A stretch of DNA of 64,000 bases from an uncultured Verrucomicrobiota bacterium (GTDB lineage: Bacteria; Verrucomicrobiota; Verrucomicrobiia; Limisphaerales; UBA9464): contig CAIYFP010000462.1 of assembly GCA_903925515.1 (NCBI GenBank), positions 1-64,000 on the forward strand. Reading direction: 5' to 3'. The translations under genes and the position numbers were made by a program. The notes below the pieces were generated by a model. That model made no database searches and was not told where the DNA came from. It saw nothing but the letters and a program-made list of their open reading frames with translations. How positions within the stretch are numbered: position 1 is the stretch's first letter; every line of letters starts with the position of its first letter. Of this stretch, positions 1 to 7,975 are shown piece by piece.

Positions 1-74
1 ACCAAGGCCGCGATGGCCAAGTCGCGGTAGCCGAAGGGGTGCCCGGAGCCCGGCCCGGCCGAGGCCGAAGACAT
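1..74 (-). CDS. 5' end of an unidentified minus-strand gene (runs off window)
   Basis: An ATG on the minus strand opens a reading frame of 24 codons that runs off the left edge with no stop. It reads MSSASAGPGSGHPFGYRDLA and onward. The small-residue, Pro/Gly-rich start followed by a hydrophobic stretch (IAAL) would suit the N-terminus of an integral membrane protein, but too little is visible to name a family. It would be transcribed divergently from the glycosidase-like gene that starts 256 bp away. Chance is a real alternative for so short a frame. Confidence 0.3.
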   Translation of the reverse strand, partial: MSSASAGPGSGHPFGYRDLAIAAL

Positions 75-329
75 CACGAACACCGTCTCGTGGTGGCTGA
101 GCGGCTGTTGGTGGACAAGGACATCGCCGGCTGCCCGGGGCGGCGATACCCGCTGCTGGAGTTGTCCGCGGGCCCCGGACCGCTTGACTCCTCGGATGGT
201 AAGGCCTGCACGTCTGGGCGGCCCGTCGCATGGGCGTCGTTGGCCGTCCCCATGTTCAGGCCGTGGACGCGGGGGATGCCCACGCCATCGCCTTGCCTTG
301 GGTCGTCCCGGGGCCGCAGCCTTCTCGCC

Positions 330-1559
330 ATGCACCGTCACGCATCTTGGGTCGTCCATGGTTTGCTTCTTGCCCTTGCGTCAGGGTTGGCCCGGGCCCG
401 GGCCGCCGATTTTGTCCAGGACCGCTTCGTGATCGGGATGTGGGTCGCGCCGCAGGCCAAGGAGGATCTTGCCGCCCGCTATCGCGAGTTGGCCGACGCC
501 GGCTTCAACGTCGTCATCGGCAACTCGCCGGTGCCGGTCGAGGAGCAGCTTCGCGTCTGCGACGAGGTTGGCCTGAAGGCCTTGGTGCACGCGCCGGGAG
601 GGGTGCGGGATTGGCCCGTGAACGCGTCCTGCTGGGGCTACCTCCTCAAGGACGAGCCCTCCGCCGTGGATTTCCCCGCGCTTGCGACGGTCGTTGCCGA
701 GGTTCGCGAGCACCGGCCCGGGAGGCTCGCCTACATCAACCTGTTCCCCAACTATGCGTCCCCGGCCCAGCTCGGGACCCAAGGCTACGACGAGCACGTC
801 GGCCGCTTCGTGTCCGAGGTCCGGCCGCAGGTGTTGTCGATGGACCATTACCCGCTCATGCGCCCGGGCATCGACCGGCGCGACGCCTACTGCGACAACC
901 TCGAGACGCTGCGCGTCCATGCGGGCCGCGCCGGCATCCCGTACTGGAACTTTTTCCACTCCATGCCGTTTGCCGACCGCATGGACCCTACGGAGGCCCA
1001 GGTTCGGTGGCAGGTCTTCGCGTCGGTCGCCCATGGCGCCAGGGGGATCCTTTACTTCTGCTATTGGACACCGGGGAAGGGGAATGGCGGGACCGGCGAG
1101 TTCCCGAAGGGCGGCGCAATCCTGACGGCGGAGGGACGACGCACCCGCCACTACGAGGAGGCAAGGCGCCTCAACGCCGAGCTGGCCCGTTGGGGTCCAA
1201 CCCTCATGCAGCTCACGTCCCTTGGTGTTCGCAGGGCCCATACCGCCCACAATCTCGCCGAGGCCTTGCACGGTGCGCCCGTCCGCAATATCCAGCACGT
1301 CCGCAATGATCCCCCGGCCGAGTTCCTCGTCGGGTCCTTTCGCCACGCCGACGGACGCCGCGCGGTGGTTCTCGTCAACCACGACCTTGCCTATACCGCA
1401 TGGCCCACGGTCGTGTTTGACGCCGGCGACGCCGGGGTCCGGGAAGTGGACAAGGCCACGGGACGCGAGGTCGCGCTCGGGGATGACAGCCCGGAGTTGC
1501 CCGGGGTCCAGGTGTCGTTCGGCCCCGGCGACGCCCGGCTCTTCATCCTTCCTCGTTGA
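330..1559 (+). CDS. secreted TIM-barrel glycoside-hydrolase-like protein
   Basis: About 409 aa. The ATG at 330 gives a signal peptide (hydrophobic GLLLALASGLARARA, cleavage near residue 25); the longer open frame upstream is basic and low-complexity and is rejected as N-terminus. The mature part alternates beta strands and helices like a TIM barrel: FVIGMW at the start of the barrel, DAGFNVVIG, a KDEP motif with Asp108/Glu109, LSMDHYPL with Asp172, then YWNFF and ILYFCYW. This resembles secreted beta-galactosidase-like (GH42-type clan A) proteins common in Planctomycetes and Verrucomicrobiota. A C-terminal all-beta region follows (about residue 320 on, AVVLVNHD). Glu109 as a catalytic acid is inference. 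The gene lies 31 bp before a DUF192 lipoprotein gene and may share its transcript. Family placement is tentative. Confidence 0.75.
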   Translation: MHRHASWVVHGLLLALASGLARARAADFVQDRFVIGMWVAPQAKEDLAARYRELADAGFNVVIGNSPVPVEEQLRVCDEVGLKALVHAPGGVRDWPVNASCWGYLLKDEPSAVDFPALATVVAEVREHRPGRLAYINLFPNYASPAQLGTQGYDEHVGRFVSEVRPQVLSMDHYPLMRPGIDRRDAYCDNLETLRVHAGRAGIPYWNFFHSMPFADRMDPTEAQVRWQVFASVAHGARGILYFCYWTPGKGNGGTGEFPKGGAILTAEGRRTRHYEEARRLNAELARWGPTLMQLTSLGVRRAHTAHNLAEALHGAPVRNIQHVRNDPPAEFLVGSFRHADGRRAVVLVNHDLAYTAWPTVVFDAGDAGVREVDKATGREVALGDDSPELPGVQVSFGPGDARLFILPR

Positions 1560-1590
1560 ACCGCCCCATCCCTCGGCGCAACCTGCGCCC

Positions 1591-2211
1591 ATGTTGACGC
1601 GCATCCTCCTCGGCGGGCTCCTGGCTTCCCTGGTCGCATGGACGGGCTGCAAGCCCGCCCCCGCTCCCTCCGCCCTCTCCTCGGCGAGCGTCGCCCCCAC
1701 GAAGGCGACCGAGCCCGGCGCGCCAACCCACGCCCCGGCCGGCAAACCCGCCGACTCGGGCGAGCCCGACACGGGCCCCGTCTTCCACCTTGCGCATGCC
1801 CAGACGAACCTGCCAAAGGTCCGGCTTCACGTTGGTCCCAGGCAGGTCGTCGCCGAGGCCTGCGTCACCGTCGCGCAGGTCGCCACCGGCCTCATGCACC
1901 GCGAGTCCATCGGCCCCGAGGAGTCCATGTTCTTCATCTTTGGCACGCCGCAGCAACGCTCGTTCTACATGAAGAACGTCAAGTTCCCCATTGCCGCCGC
2001 CTACATCGACGCCGACGGCGTGGTGGATGAAATCGTCCATTTGAAGGCCATGGACGTCTCCCCTGTGCCCTCCAAGTCGTCCCACATCCAGTACGTCCTC
2101 GAGACCGCGCCCGACTGGTTCGAGCGCAACGGCATCACCAAGGGCGCCCTCGTCACCACGCCCAACGGCACGCTCGAGAAGACCGTCGCCCGCTTCGCCC
2201 AGCTCCAATAG
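1591..2211 (+). CDS. DUF192 family lipoprotein
   Basis: 206 aa. The ATG at 1591 opens a hydrophobic lead (LLGGLLASLVAWTGC) with a lipobox-like cysteine near residue 20, followed by an Ala/Pro-rich linker to about residue 70. The rest matches DUF192: VTVAQVATGLMHRESIG, the FYMKNVKFPIAAAYID core (usual family pattern MxN..xPLD..F.D) and VLE..DWFERNGI. DUF192 proteins are small secreted or membrane-anchored beta-barrel proteins of unknown role. The Ala/Pro linker probably spans the periplasm. The gene ends 37 bp before nadE; the two may be cotranscribed but there is no functional link. Confidence 0.85.
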   Translation: MLTRILLGGLLASLVAWTGCKPAPAPSALSSASVAPTKATEPGAPTHAPAGKPADSGEPDTGPVFHLAHAQTNLPKVRLHVGPRQVVAEACVTVAQVATGLMHRESIGPEESMFFIFGTPQQRSFYMKNVKFPIAAAYIDADGVVDEIVHLKAMDVSPVPSKSSHIQYVLETAPDWFERNGITKGALVTTPNGTLEKTVARFAQLQ

Positions 2212-2248
2212 GATCGGCCCGGCCAAGCCCTCCGGCCCACGCACCCCC

Positions 2249-3910
2249 ATGCGCATCGCGCTCGCCCAGGTCAACCTCGTCGTCGGCGACATCGAGGGAA
2301 ACGAACGACGCATCCTCGACGCCTACCGGCGGGGCTGCGATGCCGCTGCAGAACTTGTTGTTTGCCCCGAGCTTTGCATCACCGGCTACCCCCCTCGCGA
2401 CCTCCTGCTGCGCCCCTCCTTCCTGCGCGCCAACCTCGATTCCCTCTCCCGCCTCGCCGCCGCCACCCATGACTCCACGGGCCTGCTCGTCGGCTTCGTC
2501 GATGAACCCGCACGGCGCCCGGGCCGTCCCCTAGCCAACGCCGCCGCCCTGCTGCACGCCGGGCGCATCGCCGCCGTCCGGCACAAGACGCTCCTCCCCT
2601 CCTACGACGTCTTCGACGAGGACCGCTACTTCGAGCCCGCCCAATCCAATGCGCCCGTGCCTTTCAGGGGACGTCGCCTTGGAATCTCCGTCTGCGAGGA
2701 CATCTGGAACGACGACTCCGTCTGGCAGGACCCGCGTTACCCGCGCGACCCTGCCCGCGAGCTGGCCGACCAAGGCGCCGAGTTCCTCGTCAACCTGTCC
2801 GCGTCCCCGTGGCAGCTCGGCAAGGAGGCCACGCGCATCGGCCTGCTCCAGCGCCTCGCCACCCGCACCCGCCTCCCCGTCGCCTATGTCAACCTCGTCG
2901 GTGGCAACGACGAGCTCGTGTTCGACGGCCAGTCCCTTGCCCTCGACGCCTCCGGCCGCCTGCTCTGCCATGCGGAGGCCTTCGCCGAGGACTTCCGAGT
3001 CGTGGACCTTTCTGCCACCGGCGGCCAGCCTCGCCGCGTCCTGCCCGACGAGGCCGCCCTGCATCGCGCCTTGGTGCTTGGCACGCGCGACTACTGCACG
3101 AAGTGCGGGTTCAAGTCCGCAGTCCTTGGCCTCTCCGGAGGGATCGACTCGGCGCTGGTCGCCTGCATCGCGGCGGACGCCCTCGGCCCGGGCAACGTCC
3201 GCGGCCTCCTGATGCCATCGCAGTTCTCCTCCCGGCACAGCATCGCCGACGCACGTTCGCTCGCCGAGGCCCTTGGCATTCGGCACGACGTCGTCCCGAT
3301 CCAGCCGCCGTTCGACTCCGTCAAGGACGCCCTCTCGGACGTCTTCGCGGGCCGAGCGGAGGACGTCACCGAGGAGAACATTCAGGCACGCCTGCGCGGC
3401 ATTTGCCTGATGGCCATGTCCAACAAGTTCGGCTCCCTGCTCCTCACGACCGGGAACAAGAGCGAGCTCGCCGTGGGGTATTGCACCCTGTACGGGGACA
3501 TGTGCGGCGGGCTTGCGGTCATCAGCGACGTCCCCAAGACGTGGGTGTACCGCCTTGCGCGCTGGATCAACCAAGAGGCCGCGCTCCATGGCCGCATCCC
3601 GCCCATCCCGGCGTCCACCCTCGACAAGCCCCCCAGCGCGGAGTTGCGGCCCAACCAGACCGACCAGGACAGCCTCCCGCCCTATGACGTGCTCGACGCC
3701 ATCCTCGACCAGTATGTCGTGCGCCATCGCACGCCGGCCGAGATGGTGGCGTCCGGCCTGCCCGTGGACGACGTCAACCGCGTCGTCCGCCTGATCGACG
3801 GTGCCGAGTACAAGCGCCGGCAGGCCGCCCCCGGCCTCAAGGTCACGGCCCGTGCCTTCGGCGTGGGGCGCCGGATGCCCGTGGCTCAACGGTGGCGCGA
3901 GCAGGCGTGA
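2249..3910 (+). CDS. nadE: glutamine-dependent NAD(+) synthetase
   Basis: 553 aa, normal length for the two-domain enzyme. It makes NAD+ from deamido-NAD+, ATP and glutamine as the last step of NAD synthesis. The N-terminal half is a nitrilase-type glutaminase with its Glu (CPELCITGYPP), Lys (HKTLLPSYDVF) and Cys (SVCEDIW, about residue 149). The C-terminal half is the ATP-pyrophosphatase synthetase: PP-loop SGGIDSALVA near residue 297, then TTGNKSELAVGYCTLYGDM and the DVPKTWVY segment. ATG 2249 sits just before MRIALAQVNLVVGDIEGN, the usual nitrilase start. No Shine-Dalgarno is visible. Confidence 0.97.
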   Translation: MRIALAQVNLVVGDIEGNERRILDAYRRGCDAAAELVVCPELCITGYPPRDLLLRPSFLRANLDSLSRLAAATHDSTGLLVGFVDEPARRPGRPLANAAALLHAGRIAAVRHKTLLPSYDVFDEDRYFEPAQSNAPVPFRGRRLGISVCEDIWNDDSVWQDPRYPRDPARELADQGAEFLVNLSASPWQLGKEATRIGLLQRLATRTRLPVAYVNLVGGNDELVFDGQSLALDASGRLLCHAEAFAEDFRVVDLSATGGQPRRVLPDEAALHRALVLGTRDYCTKCGFKSAVLGLSGGIDSALVACIAADALGPGNVRGLLMPSQFSSRHSIADARSLAEALGIRHDVVPIQPPFDSVKDALSDVFAGRAEDVTEENIQARLRGICLMAMSNKFGSLLLTTGNKSELAVGYCTLYGDMCGGLAVISDVPKTWVYRLARWINQEAALHGRIPPIPASTLDKPPSAELRPNQTDQDSLPPYDVLDAILDQYVVRHRTPAEMVASGLPVDDVNRVVRLIDGAEYKRRQAAPGLKVTARAFGVGRRMPVAQRWREQA

Positions 3911-4296
3911 GGCCGCCGCCTGCGAGGTGCGCGGACACTCGGCTTCCGCGGCCCACTTCCCTCGCGAGCCACACCGATCCCCACCAACGGATGAAATCCC
4001 GGTCGATTGCGTGACGCCTTGCGGGTGTGATGTCCCCGGCATCGCGGCGAAGGGAAATCCTCGAGTCGCCACCTTGAGGTGGCCATCGCAGATCCAGTCG
4101 CCCCCTGCCAGCGCAAGGGCTCTTTAAAACCCCTTTGCCCGGCGCTTCTCCCCGTGGGTCGCCCTGCCGCCATCGACCCTCGGTGATTGGGGACGTCGGG
4201 ACGGTCGCGACGTCGTACAAAAAAAGAATGGGCTTGAAAAAGTTCTCCGCACGTTACCCCATGGGCTCCTTCCATAGGGAAAGTATCACCAGAAGC
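3911..4296. other. intergenic region before the CBM9-repeat gene
   Basis: 386 bp with no convincing gene. The short frames here have atypical composition. The right half is more AT-rich than its surroundings, with an A-run at about 4219-4226 and TTTAAAA near 4122, so a promoter for the gene at 4297 probably lies here, but no clear -35/-10 pair was found. No terminator hairpin with a T-tract was seen after nadE. Confidence 0.5.
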
Positions 4297-7200
4297 ATGA
4301 AAACAACCATCCATAGAAATCTCGCATCGAGGGCCTTGTCCCTCTTCGAGGCATGGGCGATGGCGGTGCTCCTACTCGGGGCGACCGCGTCGGCCAATGA
4401 CATCGAGCCGGGCAAGGACAAGTACTCCGTTGTCTTTGCGCCGAAGAGCATCGTGCTCGACGGCGACTTGGGCGAGTGGGCGGGCGTGCCCGTCTTGGCC
4501 GACCCGAAGTTCTCCATCCCCAAGGGATCCGGCGCCACGGGCACCGGCAAGTACGTGCTGTTCGAGGAGTACGGCGGCGGCACGTGGAGCGGCCCGGACG
4601 ACCAGACTTCTGCGGTTCAGATCGTGTACGATGCCGAGAACGTCTATTTCGGGTTCGTCGTGACCGATGATTATCACGAAAACGCCGCGAAGAGCGCATG
4701 GAACGGCGACTCGATCCAGCTGATGATCGCGAGCGCGGACCGCACGCAGCAGGTGGCGCTCTACAACTACGCGCTGGGCGGCGTGGAGGGCGACCTGGCC
4801 GACGTGATCGTGATGCACGAGGCCGGCCCCGGCGGCACCGAGGCGGTCGTTACCCGCAATGGGACGACCAAGAAGACCATCTACGAAATCAAGCTTCCCA
4901 AGTCCGCGTTGGGCCTCGAGAAGCTCGAGGGCGGCGTGAAGTTTGGCCTTGGCATGGCGATCAACGATGGCGACGCCGGCCCCGGCCAGAACGGCCAGAA
5001 GGGCTGGGGCGGCTTGGGCGCCCATGCGATCGTGTTCGGCAAGACCCCCGGCGAGACTGCCGAGATCACGCTTCAGAAGAAGAACGACATCGAGCCCGGC
5101 AAGGAGTTCTACACGGTCAACCGCGCTCCTCGCGCCGTAAACCTGGACGGCAAACTCGACGAGTGGACTGGCGTGCCCGTGCTGGCAGACCCCAAGTTCT
5201 CCATCCCCAAGGGCTCCGGCCCGAACGGCAAGTACGTCCTCTTCGAGGAGTATGGCGGCGGCACATGGTCCGGCCCGGACGACCAGACGTCGGCCGTGCA
5301 GGTCATCTTTGACACCGACAACGTGTATTTCGGCATTGTCGTGACGGACGACTACCACGAGAACGCCGCGCGCAGCGCATGGAATGGCGACTCGATCCAG
5401 TTGATGATCGCGAACGCCGACCGTTCGCAGCAGGTCGCCCTCTACAACTATGCTTTGGGCGGCGTGGAGGATGACCTGGGCGACGTAATCGTGATGCACG
5501 AGGCCGGCCCCGGTGGCACGGAGGCCGTGGTCACCCGCAACGGGACCACCAAGAAGACGACGTACGAGATCAAGCTTCCGAAGGCCTCGTTGGGCTTGGA
5601 CGTCCTCGAGGGCGGCGTGAAGCTCGGCCTTGGCATGGCGATCAACGACGGCGACTCCGGCCCCGGCCAGAACGGCCAAAAGGGCTGGGGCGGCCTGGGC
5701 GCGCACGCGATCGTGTTCGGCAAGACGCCGTCTGAAACCGCGCTCCTCACGCTGAGCTCCGTCGTTCCGAACGACATCGAGCCCGGCAAGGAGTACTACA
5801 CAGCCAGCGCCGTGACCCAACCCGTGGTCGTCGATGGCAAGCTCAGCGAGTGGGGCGGCGTGCCCGTTCTCTCGGATCCCAAGTTTTCCATTCCCAAGGG
5901 CTCCGGCGCGTTGGGCACCGGCAAGTACGTCCTGTTCGAGGAATACGGCGGCGGGACATGGTCCGGCCCGGACGACCAGACGTCTGCCGTCCAGATCGTC
6001 TATGATGCCGAGAACGTGTACTTCGGCTTCGTCGTGACCGACGACTACCACGAGAACGCCGCGCGCAGCGCATGGAATGGAGACTCGGTCCAGTTGATGA
6101 TCGCGACGGCGGACCGCCAGCAGCAGGTAGCGCTGTACAACTATGCCCTCGGCGGCATCGAGGACGACCTCGGCGACGTGATCGTCATGCACGAGGCGGG
6201 TCCTGGTGGCACGGAGGCCGTCGTGACTCGCGACTCGGCTGCCAAGAAGACCTACTATGAGATCAAGCTGCCGGCATCCGCCCTAGGCAAGACCCCGCCG
6301 CTGACCTTGGGCACGCAATTCGGCCTTGGCATGGCGATCAACGACGGCGACTCCGGCCCGGGCCAAAATGGCCAGAAGGGCTGGGGCGGCTTGGGCGCTC
6401 ACGCGATCGTGTTCGGCAAGTCGCCGAAGGAGACGGCCTTGATCTCCCTCGGCACCGCTTCCACGGGCTCCGACCGCCTGTTCCTCTCCGCCATCAATCC
6501 TGGCATCGTCACGTTCAGCTTCCGGGCCAACGACCTCGGCGGCTCGATCGTTTCGCCCACCGGCATCAAGCTCAGCATCGACGGCGCGCTCGTTCCAGTC
6601 ACCGTCGCCCCCAAGAAGGGGGATGCCACCGACGTCACCCACACACGCGCGTTGCCGTTTCCGGCTGGCGAGCACACCTACCGCATCGAGGTCAAGGACA
6701 CCCAAGGCAACACGGTCGTGGACACGGGCAAGTTCACCTCGGCCGCGGTTGGCATCCTCACGGCGGCTCATCAAGCCGTCTCGGTGGACAAGACCAAGCC
6801 GGGCTTCACCTGGCGCATTGTCCAGAACGAGGCCATGACCAGCACGTCCTTGGACGACGCCGAGAAGGCCTTGCTGGGCACCCTCAGGGACGAGACCGGC
6901 GCGCTGATCAACAACCTCGCCGATCCGTTCGCCTCGGGTAATGCGCTCGACGTGGGCGTGGTGGATGGCGCGACCGTGAAGTTCCAGGTCGGCGGCACGT
7001 TCAACGTCAACTCCATCGGCGGCAACAACGGCGGCACCTTTGCCCCTGACGACCAGATGCCCGGCGTGCCGGGCGGCACGGGCGGCGACTTCGGCATCGT
7101 GGCCGAGTTGACCACGTTCATGGAACTGCCCTCCGGCGTGGTCACGTTGGCCATTGCCTGCGACGACCGCTTCCGCGCCCAAGGCGGGCCCATCGGCAAG

Positions 7201-7644
7201 CCTGCCGATGGCATCCTCCTCGGCGTGGGCGACCGTGAGCTCAACGGCGCGACGTCCACCGGCCTGATCCGGTTCTTCGTCCAGGACGCCGGCATCTACC
7301 CGATTCGCGTGGTCTATCAGGACAACGGTGGCGCGGCCCACATCGAGGTCGCGAGCGTCCAGGCGAACGGCGACAAGCTGCTCGTCAACGACCTCGACAA
7401 CGGCGGCTTCAAGACGTATCGCGCGGGAGTCGCCCCGGCGAAGAGCACCATCACGGTCGTCGCAGCGGTCCCGGCGCCGTTGTCCGGCTCCGCGCTCACG
7501 GGCGTGACCGTGTCCGAGGCCACCAAGACCATCACGGCCGACATCCCCGCCTCCGGGTCTGCCGGCTTCCTCACGATCGCCCCGGGCGTCAAGATCAACT
7601 CGGTCACCCGCGAGGGCGACAAGCTGGTCATCAAGTACCAATAA
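4297..7644 (+). CDS. large secreted protein with three CBM9-like repeats
   Basis: 1115 aa. ATG 4297 gives a signal peptide (basic MKTTIHRNLASR, hydrophobic core, ATASA cleavage near residue 34). Three tandem repeats of about 229 aa follow. Each begins NDIEPGK, then VVLDGxLxEW, DPKFSIPKGSG, KYVLFEEYGGGTWSGPDDQ, VYFGFVVTDDYHENAA, GDSIQLMI, ALYNYALGG and QKGWGGLGAHAIVFGK. The VDGKLxEW start and DxxxYFGxxVTDD core are those of carbohydrate-binding family 9-like domains. Residues about 721-1115 are unique: a beta-rich segment, then a PA14-like stretch (LIRFFVQDAGIYPIRVVYQ). No catalytic domain is seen, so a sugar- or surface-binding role is inferred. A strong terminator follows. Confidence 0.88.
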   Translation: MKTTIHRNLASRALSLFEAWAMAVLLLGATASANDIEPGKDKYSVVFAPKSIVLDGDLGEWAGVPVLADPKFSIPKGSGATGTGKYVLFEEYGGGTWSGPDDQTSAVQIVYDAENVYFGFVVTDDYHENAAKSAWNGDSIQLMIASADRTQQVALYNYALGGVEGDLADVIVMHEAGPGGTEAVVTRNGTTKKTIYEIKLPKSALGLEKLEGGVKFGLGMAINDGDAGPGQNGQKGWGGLGAHAIVFGKTPGETAEITLQKKNDIEPGKEFYTVNRAPRAVNLDGKLDEWTGVPVLADPKFSIPKGSGPNGKYVLFEEYGGGTWSGPDDQTSAVQVIFDTDNVYFGIVVTDDYHENAARSAWNGDSIQLMIANADRSQQVALYNYALGGVEDDLGDVIVMHEAGPGGTEAVVTRNGTTKKTTYEIKLPKASLGLDVLEGGVKLGLGMAINDGDSGPGQNGQKGWGGLGAHAIVFGKTPSETALLTLSSVVPNDIEPGKEYYTASAVTQPVVVDGKLSEWGGVPVLSDPKFSIPKGSGALGTGKYVLFEEYGGGTWSGPDDQTSAVQIVYDAENVYFGFVVTDDYHENAARSAWNGDSVQLMIATADRQQQVALYNYALGGIEDDLGDVIVMHEAGPGGTEAVVTRDSAAKKTYYEIKLPASALGKTPPLTLGTQFGLGMAINDGDSGPGQNGQKGWGGLGAHAIVFGKSPKETALISLGTASTGSDRLFLSAINPGIVTFSFRANDLGGSIVSPTGIKLSIDGALVPVTVAPKKGDATDVTHTRALPFPAGEHTYRIEVKDTQGNTVVDTGKFTSAAVGILTAAHQAVSVDKTKPGFTWRIVQNEAMTSTSLDDAEKALLGTLRDETGALINNLADPFASGNALDVGVVDGATVKFQVGGTFNVNSIGGNNGGTFAPDDQMPGVPGGTGGDFGIVAELTTFMELPSGVVTLAIACDDRFRAQGGPIGKPADGILLGVGDRELNGATSTGLIRFFVQDAGIYPIRVVYQDNGGAAHIEVASVQANGDKLLVNDLDNGGFKTYRAGVAPAKSTITVVAAVPAPLSGSALTGVTVSEATKTITADIPASGSAGFLTIAPGVKINSVTREGDKLVIKYQ
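4396..6456 (+). repeat. three tandem 687-bp coding repeats
   Basis: Direct repeats start at 4396, 5083 and 5770 (first two periods exactly 687 bp). Stretches such as GGCTGGGGCGGC(T/C)TGGG recur at about 5002, 5689 and 6379 with only synonymous changes, so similarity is high at nucleotide as well as protein level. Unit 2 is two residues shorter in the GSG-loop and makes this up near its end. This indicates recent duplication or gene conversion within one gene. Confidence 0.9.
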
Positions 7645-7975
7645 GTCGCGCCGTACGGCCGGACTGAAATCAGCGAAGGGGGGATGGCCCGAGGGTCATC
7701 CCCCTTTTTGCTTTCACGGGTGCCGTCGCGGTGTGGGGCCTTGCGGGCCTGTCATGCACCCGCATTGCGAGGGAGGCTGGTCCAACGGATGGCCGCCGAC
7801 GTTCGGCGGCGACGGACATGTGGAGTGGCGCCGCCGTTTCAAGGCCACGCTTCCGCAAGGAATGGGCGAGACGGACGGCGACTGTTTGGGTTGAATCAAG
7901 GCCTTGAGCGCTTGGGATGACATCAAGGGCCGCGTTCTGCATGGCTTCGAGGCGAGGCGGTGTTCTCGGAGTGGC
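7645..7975. other. intergenic region between CBM9-repeat and CRTAC1 genes
   Basis: 331 bp. It holds the terminator at 7678-7709 and presumably the promoter of the following gene. A frame starting at TTG 7904 reads into the next gene, but its first 24 residues are not signal-peptide-like. Nothing else was recognised. Confidence 0.5.
7678..7709 (+). terminator. intrinsic terminator after the CBM9-repeat gene
   Basis: A GGGGGATG / CATCCCCC stem of 8-9 bp with a 10-nt loop (7687-7696) is followed at once by five T residues (7705-7709), 33 bp after the stop codon. It ends the CBM9 transcript and isolates it from the CRTAC1 gene. Confidence 0.88.

Noticed and set aside
39..329. N-terminal extension of the glycosidase-like protein from GTG 39
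   Set aside because: Basic, low-complexity, would bury the signal peptide that starts at 330.
4372..6192. 606-codon minus-strand frame with internal repeats
   Set aside because: Its repeats merely reflect the CBM9 repeats on the other strand.
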